Shown: in pieces, positions 46,768 to 55,712 of the stretch
Numbering within the stretch: the first letter of the stretch is position 1
How the letters are laid out: each line of letters begins with the position of its first letter
Origin: Enterovibrio calviensis DSM 14347
GTDB lineage: Bacteria > Pseudomonadota > Gammaproteobacteria > Enterobacterales > Vibrionaceae
NCBI RefSeq assembly: GCF_000621165.1
Contig: NZ_JHZA01000024.1
Coordinates: 1 to 61,656, forward strand
DNA: 61,656 nt
Reading direction: 5' to 3'
Program-made: the position numbers and the translations under genes
The notes under the pieces: generated by a model
Database searches by the model: none
The model's input: only the letters and a program-made list of their open reading frames with translations
Told to the model about the DNA's origin: nothing

Positions 46768-47043
46768 ATGGACAAAATGAAGATTGATATATATTACTGC
46801 CGTCAGTGCAACTGGATGTTGCGTTCGGCATGGATGGCGCAAGAACTGCTTTCAACGTTTAGCGAAGAAATAGGTTGCCTAGCACTTCACCCTGATACAG
46901 GAGGACGTTTTGAGATCCACTGTAACGGTGAAGTTATATGGGAACGCAAGAAAGACGGCGGTTTTCCCGAAGCCAAAATTCTCAAACAGCGTGTTCGCGA
47001 TGTGTTCGACCCGCAGCGCGATTTAGGTCATAACGATCGCTAA
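46768..47043 (+). CDS. SelT/SelW/SelH family (Rdx) protein
   Basis: A 91-aa thioredoxin-like protein. IDIYYCRQCNWMLRSAWMAQELLSTF holds the redox motif C-x-x-C, where animal SelW has selenocysteine in place of the second cysteine; here that codon is TGC. DTGGRFEIHCNGEVIWERKKDGGFPEAKILKQRVRDVF is the family core. Three close in-frame ATGs exist (46759, 46768, 46777); the middle one follows GGTAAGA and was taken. Function in bacteria is unknown, presumably redox. Confidence 0.88.
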   Translation: MDKMKIDIYYCRQCNWMLRSAWMAQELLSTFSEEIGCLALHPDTGGRFEIHCNGEVIWERKKDGGFPEAKILKQRVRDVFDPQRDLGHNDR

Positions 47044-47106
47044 GCAAGCATGCTTACTTGATTCCTGATTGGCTGACTGGCTTATTTGCTGACGGCAAAT
47101 GTTGGC

Positions 47107-47502
47107 CTAATCCGCCAAAATGCCGAACATGACAATGCTGTTATAGCTCACAACACCCAGTACCTTGCCGTTATCAATCACAGGGGCGCGGCTAATGCCG
47201 AATCGCTCAAACAGTCTGGCGCAATATTTCACGTTCATATCTGGCGGTACACCCAAGGCAGGTTTGGTCATAATCTCGTAGATATTGACGCGCTCAGGCG
47301 ACTTGTTCTGTGACAGCACTTTTTTCGCGATATCGTTCATCAGCACCAAACCGTATTCATCATTCTCATCGCGCTTGTTTACCACCAGCGCTTTGATGTG
47401 CTTATCACGCGCAATACGAATGGCTTCCGCAACGGTAATTAGCCCATCAACCAAGGCGAAATCATCTTTCATTACGTCACCGACACGCTTCGTTATCTTC
47501 AT
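47107..47502 (-). CDS. Two-CBS-domain protein of the DUF1538 operon
   Basis: A 131-aa cytoplasmic protein made of a CBS pair (VGDVMKDDFALVDGLITVAEAIRIARDKHIKALVV and IYEIMTKPALGVPPDMNVKYCARLFERFGISRAPVID). CBS pairs usually bind adenine nucleotides and gate transporters or enzymes. It is the last gene of a four-gene unit and overlaps the P-II-like gene by four bases. A sensor role for the DUF1538 membrane proteins is inferred from this coupling. No clear terminator follows. Confidence 0.88.
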   Translation of the reverse strand: MKITKRVGDVMKDDFALVDGLITVAEAIRIARDKHIKALVVNKRDENDEYGLVLMNDIAKKVLSQNKSPERVNIYEIMTKPALGVPPDMNVKYCARLFERFGISRAPVIDNGKVLGVVSYNSIVMFGILAD

Positions 47503-47849
47503 AATTCATCCCCAATCACGTTACTCAGCTCTTGCACCTGATGCGCCACACCAACAGCATCTTCGATATCCAATTGCACCGCTATTCCTTTGCCAGACGT
47601 CGCGTCAAACTCCCCGACTTCATTGATGGTTTCGAGAATACTGCGGGCCAAATGCTCTTCCACCACAAACAGCAATACGTCTCTCTGCACGTCTAGGGTT
47701 AAGCCAAAGAACGTTTTTTGCTTGGTAAGTCCTTCACCTCGCGCATTGTTAATCACGGTCGCGCCTGTTGCTCCCGCATTTCTCGCCGCATCAAGCACCG
47801 CATCGGTTTTTGAGTCTTCGATGAAAGCGACAATCAGTTTGAATCGCAT
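47499..47849 (-). CDS. P-II-like nitrogen-regulatory-fold protein
   Basis: A 116-aa protein with the P-II fold: [33 protein letters not shown] as beta1-alpha1-beta2, a T-loop region ARGEGLTKQKTFFGL, and a B-loop-like GKGIAVQLDIED. The T-loop tyrosine that is uridylylated in GlnB is not apparent, so this is one of the P-II-like groups that sit beside transporters, such as SbtB. GAGGGA precedes the ATG, whose first base is the last base of the preceding stop codon (TAATG). Control of the DUF1538 transporter by nucleotide binding is the inferred job. Confidence 0.85.
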   Translation of the reverse strand: MRFKLIVAFIEDSKTDAVLDAARNAGATGATVINNARGEGLTKQKTFFGLTLDVQRDVLLFVVEEHLARSILETINEVGEFDATSGKGIAVQLDIEDAVGVAHQVQELSNVIGDEL

Positions 47850-48655
47850 TATGGTTCCCTCGTTTCTTTTTGAGCCGATCCGCGCTTCGCCGACCATTCG
47901 GTTAACTGGGCGTACCCCATGACAGTAATCATCGGGAACAAGCTGGCAAACGCAATCAATCCAAACCCATCAATGAGTGGGCTTCTGCCTGGTACGGTCG
48001 ATGCAAGACCAAGGCCAAGCGCCGTGACCAATGGCACCGTCACTGTTGATGTCGTCACGCCGCCTGAGTCATAGGCCAGTGGGACGATAAATTTTGGCGC
48101 GTAGAAAGTTTGAATCACCACCAACACGTAACCTGCAATGATGTAGTAATGAATAGGGTCGCCAGCGACAATGCGATAACACCCCAGAGCAATCCCCATC
48201 GACACGCCTAAAGCCACTGAGAATCGCAAACCATTCACACTGATAGCGCCACCAGACACTTGCGCCGCCTTAATCGCAACTGCAATCAAAGACGGTTCAG
48301 CAACCGTGGTACTGAAACCAATGGCAGCCGCAAACAAGTACACCCAATAGTAATGATGCCACTCAACAACACTGGGCATGACAGCACCTTCGCCATAGAG
48401 AAACTCTGGCGCAGTGAGCTGAATGGCCATGGATTCACCCAACGGGAACAAGGCCATCTCGAGCCCCATCAAAAACAAAGACAGCCCTAAAATAACGTAG
48501 GCGAAACCGAAAACGATTTTCTTTAGGTTGACCACAGGTTTGCGCAAAACCGCAAACTGAAAGCCGAAAATGATACAGACGATCGGAAATACATCCCTGA
48601 CCGTCGAAAGCAAGGTGTCGAAAAAGGTGGGGATCAGTGAGGCAAATAACGTCAT
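47849..48655 (-). CDS. DUF1538 membrane protein, second subunit
   Basis: A 268-aa membrane protein with about seven helices. Conserved stretches shared with the upstream subunit are [46 protein letters not shown] and [21 protein letters not shown]. The polar DSGGVTTST segment between hydrophobic stretches looks like a binding or re-entrant loop. The start overlaps the upstream gene by ATGA. No function is established for DUF1538; transporter is inferred. Confidence 0.85.
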   Translation of the reverse strand: MTLFASLIPTFFDTLLSTVRDVFPIVCIIFGFQFAVLRKPVVNLKKIVFGFAYVILGLSLFLMGLEMALFPLGESMAIQLTAPEFLYGEGAVMPSVVEWHHYYWVYLFAAAIGFSTTVAEPSLIAVAIKAAQVSGGAISVNGLRFSVALGVSMGIALGCYRIVAGDPIHYYIIAGYVLVVIQTFYAPKFIVPLAYDSGGVTTSTVTVPLVTALGLGLASTVPGRSPLIDGFGLIAFASLFPMITVMGYAQLTEWSAKRGSAQKETREP

Positions 48656-49386
48656 ACCGCCACCATTCCGTAAACCATCACGAAAATCATCGGAGAGAGG
48701 GAGGCAAAGGCGATCAATCCGAAGCCATCAATCATCGGGTTGCGGCCTTTGATTACCGTGGCTAACCCGACGCCCAGAGCAGTAACCAGCGGCACTGTAA
48801 TGGTTGAGGTAGTGACACCACCTGAGTCATAGGCGATGCCAATAATATAACGCGGAGCAATCATGGTCATGGCAACCACAAGCATGTAACCGCCGATGAT
48901 AATGCGATGGATAGGCCAGCCTTTGAGTATGCGCAGTACGCCGAGCATGATGGCAAAGCCCACCGACAATGCCACCGTGATCCTAAGACCGTTGGCATAA
49001 GAAGATTGCGACTCTTCGTCCATCGAAATGATCCCGCCTTCTGCCGCTACTTCGGCGGCTTCTGCGGCAACAGCCGTCAACGCAGGTTCCGCAATGGTGG
49101 TGCCGAATCCGAGCAAAAAGGCAAAAACCATCAGCCAAAACACGCTGCCTTTCTTCGCCAGCGCGTGAGCCATTGATTCGCCAATGGGGAACAGACCCAT
49201 TTCCAAACCAAACACAAAGAACGTCAGCCCCATCACCACCAGAACCAGTCCAACGACAATAGATATCCAGTCCGGCAACGGCTGTTGCAAGACAATAACC
49301 TGAAAAAAACCGATGACTAAGATGATGGGCAGCAAATCCTTCAAGCTTCCCAACATAGAGGTCAATAGTGCAGTAATTCCCTTCAC
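48652..49386 (-). CDS. DUF1538 membrane protein, first subunit
   Basis: A 244-aa homologue of the next gene product with the same landmarks ([68 protein letters not shown]) plus an acidic insert [13 protein letters not shown] start was chosen: GGAG lies five bases before it and the first hydrophobic helix then begins at once; the longer frame adds an unsupported 44 residues. It begins a four-gene overlapping operon. I recall DUF1538 proteins elsewhere with both halves fused, so the two genes may form a pseudo-dimer. Confidence 0.82.
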   Translation of the reverse strand: MKGITALLTSMLGSLKDLLPIILVIGFFQVIVLQQPLPDWISIVVGLVLVVMGLTFFVFGLEMGLFPIGESMAHALAKKGSVFWLMVFAFLLGFGTTIAEPALTAVAAEAAEVAAEGGIISMDEESQSSYANGLRITVALSVGFAIMLGVLRILKGWPIHRIIIGGYMLVVAMTMIAPRYIIGIAYDSGGVTTSTITVPLVTALGVGLATVIKGRNPMIDGFGLIAFASLSPMIFVMVYGMVAV

Positions 49387-49656
49387 ACACTCTCCAAGCG
49401 AAAAGATTTGAGCCACGAGAAAGCCCAAACCACGAGTGGCAAACCAACAATAAAGACGGAGGCTTTGATAACCCCTCTCTATAACCCTGTTCCACTGTAC
49501 AGAAATTTTCCATTCCACAATGTCTATAGGGTGATAAAGGTAACAAGGTTTTCTACAAAATCACTCTTGCTGGTAACTCTGAATTTGGTGAGATAGTGAT
49601 CATTTAACCAATTGAATGCATACTCAATCTTATCGCTCATAGAAAGGACTAATCCC

Positions 49657-50550
49657 ATGCATATTCTGGTTACCGGGGGCACAGGCTTAATTGGCCGCGC
49701 ACTCGTTTCTCGATTGGATCACCATCAAGTGACGGTATTGACGCGATCACCTGAAAACGCCCAGAAGATATTGCCAAGCGATGTACGGTTTATCCGGGAT
49801 TTGGATGAGTTGAGCGATTTCAATGACGTTGATGCCGTCATCAACCTCGCGGGAGAGCCCATCGTCGACAAACGCTGGAGCGAACAGCAAAAAGGCATCA
49901 TTTGCTCAAGCCGCTGGGGGATCACTGAAAAGCTGGTTAAACGCATCCAATCAGCGGACACACCGCCTCACACCTTTATCAGTGGTTCTGCCGTGGGTTA
50001 TTACAGCGACCAAGGCGATACGATCGTTGATGAGTCGCTGAAAGTCGATTCCACCGATTTTGCCCACGCCGTGTGTGCGAATTGGGAGAAGATTGCGAAG
50101 AGAGCGCAATCAGACAATACGCGAGTATGTCTTCTTCGTACGGGAATCGTTCTGAGTAAAGAGGGTGGCGCATTGAAGAAAATGCTATTGCCTTATCAGT
50201 TAGGTCTTGGTGGGCCTATCGGTGACGGCAGTCAGTATTTTCCTTGGATCCATATCAATGACATGGTGTCGGGCATACTATTTCTGCTCAATAATGAAAA
50301 GACGCAAGGCCCATTCAACCTGACTGCACCCAATCCGGCGACAAACAAAGCCTTCAGCAAAACATTGGCGGCAACGTTGAAGCGCCCTCACCTGCTTTTC
50401 ACCCCCAAATTTGTCATTACGCTCATGTTGGGTGAAGCTGGACAATTGCTTCTGGAAGGCCAGCGCGCGGTGCCTCGTGCGCTTGAAGACAATGGATTCA
50501 CTTTCGATTTCCCCGATCTCCCTTCGGCATTGGAAGACCTGCTGAGGTAA
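49657..50550 (+). CDS. yfcH: TIGR01777 family NAD(P)-binding epimerase-like protein
   Basis: A 297-aa extended short-chain dehydrogenase. MHILVTGGTGLIGRALVSRL is the nucleotide-binding GxxGxxG, and INLAGEPIVDKRWSEQQKGIICSSR, SGSAVGYY and RTGIVLSKEGGALKKMLLPYQLGLGGPIGDG follow as in E. coli YfcH. The C-terminal DUF1731 region (VPRALEDNGFTFDFPDLPSALEDLL) is complete. The substrate is unknown. AAGGA lies nine bases before the ATG. It is a single gene divergent from the DUF1538 operon. Confidence 0.92.
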   Translation: MHILVTGGTGLIGRALVSRLDHHQVTVLTRSPENAQKILPSDVRFIRDLDELSDFNDVDAVINLAGEPIVDKRWSEQQKGIICSSRWGITEKLVKRIQSADTPPHTFISGSAVGYYSDQGDTIVDESLKVDSTDFAHAVCANWEKIAKRAQSDNTRVCLLRTGIVLSKEGGALKKMLLPYQLGLGGPIGDGSQYFPWIHINDMVSGILFLLNNEKTQGPFNLTAPNPATNKAFSKTLAATLKRPHLLFTPKFVITLMLGEAGQLLLEGQRAVPRALEDNGFTFDFPDLPSALEDLLR

Positions 50551-50554
50551 CGCC

Positions 50555-50658
50555 ATACCCGAACAACCTGAAGATGCACGATGAATACTGCATCTATGGG
50601 CCTCGTATCTATGGGCCTTGCATCTTCAGATTACTTGTTCAGATGACTTGGAGATACC
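50555..50658. repeat. Dispersed palindromic repeat, copy 3
   Basis: Begins ATACCCGAACAACCTGAAGA and ends AGATGACTTGGAGATACC. Arms are more diverged than in copies 1 and 2, and the centre holds an internal duplication of a TCTATGGGCCT string. It follows yfcH by four bases. Confidence 0.6.
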
Positions 50659-50675
50659 ATTCCCCACCGCCCAAT

Positions 50676-50704
50676 AAAAAGGCACGTGAGTCACGTGCCT
50701 TTTA
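50676..50704. terminator. Bidirectional terminator between yfcH and ybbP
   Basis: AAAAAGGCACGTG / CACGTGCCTTTT with an AGT loop, between converging genes. Confidence 0.92.
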
Positions 50705-50724
50705 GTCTGTCAGTTCAACTACGC

Positions 50725-53145
50725 TTAGCGTTTGAGCGGTTCTAGCAAGCCTCGGATCATCCAAGCGACGGTCAAGAATACCAAGCCGACTGCCAGCGTC
50801 GGCAGCACTAACCACACTTCAGGGTGAAGACGAACAGGCAGTTCAACGCCCCATTTAAGCAATGCCGCCATAGCGAGTTCCGCACCACCCACGGCCATAC
50901 AACCTGACACTAAAGCCATGATGCCGTATTCGGCCCACAAGGTGGTGTTAATACGCTTCTTACTGGCACCCAAGGTTCGGTAAAGCATGATCTCGCGTTG
51001 GCGCTCTGCCAGCGTGATCCGCAATAGCGTAAGTAGGAGTAACAACCCACTCACCACCGCCAAGCCCGCTAACACCGAGAGCGACAAGCTCACCTGGCTG
51101 AGAATGGCTTGAATACGGCTACTCATGGTGCGCAAGTCCAACAAGGTCACCGTCGGGTAATCACGACCGAGCCCATTCAGTATATCGCTCTGCGCTTGCT
51201 CTAACCGGAAGCTAATCAGCCAGTTTGCAGGCAGTGTTTCCACCAGCGCGGGGTCGAAGATAAAGTAGAAGTTTGGCTTCATGTTTCGCCATTCAACATC
51301 ACGAATCGAATTAACGGTGGCAGTAAACTCCTGACTGTTGACGCTAAAGGTTAACTCGTCCCCCAAACGCAGCCCAAGCCGCTGAGCAATACCGTCTTCG
51401 ACCGACACGCCACCTTCGCTAGGCCAACTGCCTTCCAGTAACTCATTGTGGCTCGGCAAGGTATCGCGCCATGTGAAGTTCAATTCACGACGAAGTGCTT
51501 CATCACGTTCTTCACGATTAGGCTCTAAATCGGCGTAGTTCTGACCATTTCGCCCAATCAGCCTGCCGCGAATAATCGGGTACGCTTCGGAGCGCTCAAT
51601 GTTATTTTGGTCAATACGTGAGACGTAATCCCCTAACTCTTGCTTGGCTATATTCAATGCGAATACATTCGGCGCATTCGGCGGCAGAGTTTGTTGCCAA
51701 TCTTCCAACAAATCTGTTCGCAACAGCCAAATGATCGACAACAACATGAACGAGGTCGCTAAGGCTCCGAGCTGCGCGCCACTAGAAGCGGGGTTACGAG
51801 TAATGCGGCTAAGAGCTAACTTAAAGGCAGGACGTTTCACACGCTTTTGAGCAAAACGCAATACCATCACGCCCAGCGCAGCGAGCAAACTCAGCATCAG
51901 CACCAAAGCGGCCAACACTAGCCACAACAAACGGTTATCGTAAGACCACGCCACCAACGCCAATATAGGAACTGCCGCAAGCAGCCAACTCCACGGATTT
52001 TTTCGCGCTCGCACTTTGTTTTGTGCTTGGAGCACGCTCATTGCTGGCGCTTCAACAAGGCGGATCAACGGAATACCCAATGCAGGTAACGCCACCAAAA
52101 ACGCCACTATCGGGCCTAACACCCAAGGCAGGATCCCGTAGCTAGGCAACGGCGAAGGCAGCACATCGGCCAATGGCAAACGCAGTAAAAATTCAAGGCC
52201 AGCACCCACAGCAAGCCCTAGCACCGTTGCCATCAGCATCAGCATCAGCAACTGTCGTGATAGCCAGCGTCGAACCCATGTTCGCTGAGCACCTAAACTC
52301 TTCACCATCGCCAATGTTTGTGTTCGACTGTCCACGTAGTGCTGACAAGTCAACAGCAAGGTTGCCGCCGCCATGATGATCACCAGCACAACGGTTAGAG
52401 ATAGGTATCCACGGCTGCGATCCAGCATGTCGCCAGTACGGTCGCCATCGTTTTCATCAATCCAACGTTGCCCTTCATCGAGCGCATAATTGGCCTTCAC
52501 GGCAGCTAACTCACTGTCGTCGCCTCGGAAAAAATAGCGATAACTCACTCGGCTGCCCGGACGCACCACTCCTGAAGCTTCAACATCACTTTGGTGGATC
52601 AATGCCGCAGGCATTTGGCTGAACGGGTTAAACGACAACTCGGGCTCCGACACAATCATGCCCGAAACCGTCAGCGTGACATCACCCACGTCAACGGTGT
52701 CCCCGCGCTCAACCTCTAGGAGAGAGAACAAGCGTTCTTCGAGCCACAATTCTCCAGGTTGAACTTTGTCATGCATCTCAGCATCGCTTTGAAGCTCTAA
52801 TGCACCGCGAAGTGGATAATTGCTTTCCACCGCCTTCACGCTGATCAGTTGCATGCCATTATCACTAAATGCCATGGTGCCAAAGCGCGTTTGATCCGAT
52901 GACTCCGCGCCCGTTGCATCGAGTGTCGTCAGGATTTCTGGCGCGACCGGTTGGTTGCTTCGCAGCACTAAATCTGCCGCAAGCATGGTTCGCCCTTGTT
53001 GAGTCAGAACCGACTCAATGCGCCCCGCTAAAGCAGACAGCGCAAAGACACACGCAATAATCAGTGCCAGTGCCGCGACGACAGGCCAAAGCTGCCCATG
53101 AAATAATTCGCGCAACGCCCAGCGCCAAACCAGTGTTTTTCTCAT
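50725..53145 (-). CDS. ybbP: FtsX-type ABC transporter permease YbbP
   Basis: An 806-aa permease of the MacB/FtsX superfamily: an N-terminal helix (VVAALALIIACVFALSAL), a large periplasmic domain, two groups of membrane helices (first FtsX block near RTQTLAMVKSLGAQRTWVRRWLSR, second near RQREIMLYRTLGASKKRINTTLWAEYG). It works with YbbA; the E. coli pair has been linked to moving lipid-like or toxic compounds, but this is not settled. The start ATG overlaps the ybbA stop (ATGA), and the longer frame is unsupported. Confidence 0.92.
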   Translation of the reverse strand: MRKTLVWRWALRELFHGQLWPVVAALALIIACVFALSALAGRIESVLTQQGRTMLAADLVLRSNQPVAPEILTTLDATGAESSDQTRFGTMAFSDNGMQLISVKAVESNYPLRGALELQSDAEMHDKVQPGELWLEERLFSLLEVERGDTVDVGDVTLTVSGMIVSEPELSFNPFSQMPAALIHQSDVEASGVVRPGSRVSYRYFFRGDDSELAAVKANYALDEGQRWIDENDGDRTGDMLDRSRGYLSLTVVLVIIMAAATLLLTCQHYVDSRTQTLAMVKSLGAQRTWVRRWLSRQLLMLMLMATVLGLAVGAGLEFLLRLPLADVLPSPLPSYGILPWVLGPIVAFLVALPALGIPLIRLVEAPAMSVLQAQNKVRARKNPWSWLLAAVPILALVAWSYDNRLLWLVLAALVLMLSLLAALGVMVLRFAQKRVKRPAFKLALSRITRNPASSGAQLGALATSFMLLSIIWLLRTDLLEDWQQTLPPNAPNVFALNIAKQELGDYVSRIDQNNIERSEAYPIIRGRLIGRNGQNYADLEPNREERDEALRRELNFTWRDTLPSHNELLEGSWPSEGGVSVEDGIAQRLGLRLGDELTFSVNSQEFTATVNSIRDVEWRNMKPNFYFIFDPALVETLPANWLISFRLEQAQSDILNGLGRDYPTVTLLDLRTMSSRIQAILSQVSLSLSVLAGLAVVSGLLLLLTLLRITLAERQREIMLYRTLGASKKRINTTLWAEYGIMALVSGCMAVGGAELAMAALLKWGVELPVRLHPEVWLVLPTLAVGLVFLTVAWMIRGLLEPLKR

Positions 53146-53819
53146 GCAGCCTCCACCATCTCGCCCGCATTGATATGCAAGGTGCGATGGCAACGCTCCG
53201 CAAGAGCCGGATCATGCGTGACCAGAATGAGCGTTGTGCCATGATCGCGATTCAAGGAGAACAACAGATCAATCACGGTTGCCGCTGTATGTTGGTCAAG
53301 ATTGCCGGTGGGTTCATCAGCAAACAGCACTCGCGGTTTCGTCATGAATGCACGCGCAATGGCAACACGCTGTTGTTCACCGCCTGAAAGCTGGGAAGGC
53401 AAATGGGTTTCTCGCCCTGTTAAGCCCACAGAAGCTAACAATGACATGCCTCGCTCTTCATCTTCGTCTTCACCACGAATGGTACAAGGAAGAAGCACGT
53501 TTTCTAACGCGGTGAGAGACGGCACGAGAAGGAAACTTTGAAAAACAAAACCAATCGATTCGGCGCGAAGCGCTGCTCGCGCATCGTCATCCAGTTGACT
53601 AAGAGGTTGGCCCAACAATTCGATTTCACCCGTGCTTGGTGTGTCTAACCCCGCCAGCAGTGTCATCAATGTCGATTTTCCTGCACCTGAAACCCCAACC
53701 AAAGCAATGCTTTCGCCTTGCTCGACCTGAAGCGAAACATCCTGCAGAATGGTCAGAGACTGCGTATTCGTCGTCACCGTTTTTGAAACATTACTGGCCC
53801 TGATCACTGGAGTTGTCAT
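53142..53819 (-). CDS. ybbA: ABC transporter ATPase YbbA
   Basis: A 225-aa ATPase of the MacB/LolD group: Walker A GVSGAGKST, Q loop FVFQSFLLVPSLTA, signature LSGGEQQR, Walker B VLFADEPTGNLD, switch LVTHDPAL. It shares the layout of E. coli YbbA (228 aa). The second ATG was taken because AAAGG lies nine bases before it and abuts the first. Its start codon overlaps the tesA start codon on the other strand in one CATG, so each promoter must lie in the other gene. Confidence 0.93.
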   Translation of the reverse strand: MTTPVIRASNVSKTVTTNTQSLTILQDVSLQVEQGESIALVGVSGAGKSTLMTLLAGLDTPSTGEIELLGQPLSQLDDDARAALRAESIGFVFQSFLLVPSLTALENVLLPCTIRGEDEDEERGMSLLASVGLTGRETHLPSQLSGGEQQRVAIARAFMTKPRVLFADEPTGNLDQHTAATVIDLLFSLNRDHGTTLILVTHDPALAERCHRTLHINAGEMVEAA

Positions 53820-54426
53820 GATTCGCATCCTTTCTTTCTGTCTTTTAATTCTGAGTCAAAGCGCCGCGGCTCAGACGCTACTTGTGTTGGGTGACAGCCT
53901 GAGCGCGGGCTATCAGATGGCCATTGAAAAAAGCTGGCCGTCACTAATGGAACCAAAATTGGCTGATTCAAGCCCGATAGATCGTGTTATCAATGCCAGT
54001 ATTTCTGGCGACACGAGTGGCAACAGCCTAGACCGTTTTCCTGCTCTGCTAGAGCAACATAACCCTGACTGGGTATTTATCGAACTCGGCGCAAATGATG
54101 GATTACGAGGCTTCCCACCCAATCAAATACGCAGTAACTTGGCAAAACTGATCAGTCTCAGTCAGGAAAATGGCGCCAACGTTGCCATTATGCAGATCCA
54201 GATCCCACCTAACTATGGTCAACGATACAGCAAGGCCTTTGCCGATATCTATCCAACACTAAGTAAAGATATGCAAATCCCACTCATTCCATTTTTTATG
54301 GAAAAAGTCGTACTCACTGACGGCTGGATGATGTCTGATGGTCTTCACCCGAAAGACATCGCCCAACCTTGGATCGCAGAATTCGTTACTGAACAACTGC
54401 TTCCTCATCTGAACAAACAAGGATAG
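53818..54426 (+). CDS. tesA: Periplasmic lysophospholipase/thioesterase I
   Basis: A 202-aa SGNH hydrolase (thioesterase I, protease I, lysophospholipase L1). Signal peptide MIRILSFCLLILSQSAAA, then the nucleophile motif LLVLGDSLSAGY, the oxyanion N in ELGANDGLRGF and the acid-base pair in SDGLHPKD. Length fits E. coli TesA (208 aa). It is followed by ybbO after eight bases and is divergent from ybbA, the same arrangement as in E. coli. Confidence 0.95.
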   Translation: MIRILSFCLLILSQSAAAQTLLVLGDSLSAGYQMAIEKSWPSLMEPKLADSSPIDRVINASISGDTSGNSLDRFPALLEQHNPDWVFIELGANDGLRGFPPNQIRSNLAKLISLSQENGANVAIMQIQIPPNYGQRYSKAFADIYPTLSKDMQIPLIPFFMEKVVLTDGWMMSDGLHPKDIAQPWIAEFVTEQLLPHLNKQG

Positions 54427-54434
54427 TAAAAACA

Positions 54435-55262
54435 ATGACAAAAACCGTTTTGGTGACAGGATGCTCAACCGGTATCGGCTACGTGTGCGCCCATGCATTG
54501 GCTAAAGAAGGCTTTGATGTGATTGCGTCATGCAGAAAAAGCGAAGACGTAGCAAGATTAAATGCTGAAGGTTTGCACTGCATTCAGCTTGATTTGGCCG
54601 ATACCAGCAGCATTCTAGCGGCGGTAGAAAAGGTAAGAGAGCACACCGGTGGTAAATTGTTTGGGTTATTTAACAACGGCGCTTACGGTCAGCCCGGCGC
54701 ATTGGAAGACCTTCCCACAGATGCCCTTCGGAAACAATTTGAAACCAATTTTTTTGGATGGCACACCCTGACGCAAGCCGTGATCCCCATGATGATGGAA
54801 AACGGCGCAGGGCGAATTGTACAAAACAGCTCAGTGTTAGGATTTATTGCCCTTAAATTCCGTGGCGCGTATAACGCCAGCAAATTCGCGGTTGAAGGTT
54901 GGACAGACACACTGCGACTCGAACTGGCAGACACTCCAATACAGATTAGCTTGATTGAACCTGGCCCTATCGAAAGTCGTTTTCGCGCCAATGCGCTGGA
55001 TGCCTTTTTTCAAGCCATCAATATCAACAGCAGCCGCTTTGAAAGTGATTACCGCGCCCAGCAATCTCGCATGGAAAGCGAAAACTCCACCAACAAATAC
55101 ACGTTACCGTCTGAAGCGATTGTTGCACCGCTACTGCATGCGTTAACCGCACCAAGAGCGAAAATTCGCTACCGCGTGACGAAGCCAACGCACTACATGG
55201 CGCTATGCAAAAGACTGCTTCCATCGCGGATGCTCGACCGTATTTTGGCCAAAGGCGGTTAA
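54435..55262 (+). CDS. ybbO: Short-chain dehydrogenase YbbO
   Basis: A 275-aa SDR enzyme; E. coli YbbO is an NADP-dependent aldehyde reductase. The cofactor motif is TGCSTGIG, the arginine in SCRKSEDV suggests NADP, and the catalytic set is NNGAYGQ, S in NSSVLGF and YNASK. The end KRLLPSRMLDRILA matches E. coli. It lies eight bases after tesA, so they are cotranscribed. Confidence 0.93.
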   Translation: MTKTVLVTGCSTGIGYVCAHALAKEGFDVIASCRKSEDVARLNAEGLHCIQLDLADTSSILAAVEKVREHTGGKLFGLFNNGAYGQPGALEDLPTDALRKQFETNFFGWHTLTQAVIPMMMENGAGRIVQNSSVLGFIALKFRGAYNASKFAVEGWTDTLRLELADTPIQISLIEPGPIESRFRANALDAFFQAININSSRFESDYRAQQSRMESENSTNKYTLPSEAIVAPLLHALTAPRAKIRYRVTKPTHYMALCKRLLPSRMLDRILAKGG

Positions 55263-55456
55263 TTCTCGACTTGATCTCAAAAAAATGCATAAAAACAATT
55301 TAGTCAGGTTCATAGTTTTGTCATAAAGCCTTGGTAATCTCCTTGCTGTACCGTGAAACACCTGCCCCAACCTTCTACTTCGGTGTGATGTGTGTCGGAT
55401 CAGGCCGTGAACGGGGACGAAAACAAAAACAATAATTCCCCTCAAGGAGCCGGACT

Positions 55457-55522
55457 ATGTCCTTAAGTCAATTGAACTGGCTCTGTCTGAGTGTAACGCT
55501 GGCGATATTGCTTGTGTTCTAA
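55457..55522 (+). CDS. 21-residue hydrophobic microprotein or leader peptide
   Basis: A 21-codon ORF with a strong AAGGAG site eight bases before its ATG. It begins MSLSQLNWLCLSVTLAIL and continues as one short hydrophobic helix, then stops 34 bases before a terminator. Upstream, 55340-55440 has several complementary stretches and an A-rich run. The layout (separate leader, ribosome site, tiny membrane peptide, terminator) recalls type I toxins and single-helix stress proteins. I do not recognise it; the 438-base ybbO-cnoX gap holds nothing else I can support. Confidence 0.5.
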   Translation: MSLSQLNWLCLSVTLAILLVF

Positions 55523-55555
55523 GTCAGCGTTTCATATCGACAAACGCCAAGAGAG

Positions 55556-55581
55556 AGGCCACTGTTATCAGTGGCCTTTTT
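55556..55581 (+). terminator. Intrinsic terminator after the microprotein
   Basis: AGGCCACTG / CAGTGGCCT with a TTAT loop and five T. It isolates the microprotein unit from cnoX. Confidence 0.9.
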
Positions 55582-55712
55582 CGTTTCTCGCCAAACCTAT
55601 CGACCAAATCTCTCAACTTTGCCATCAAGCACGAATTTCACTCTCTAATGCCTTGAATTTTCGGCGTCCTCCCCCCACCTTTACAGCATTACTCCTTTCA
55701 TTGGGCGACACC

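Noticed and set aside
48983-49546. 187-codon minus-strand frame overlapping the first DUF1538 gene
   Set aside because: It is another frame of the same strand; the membrane protein frame is conserved with its neighbour and fits the operon overlaps.
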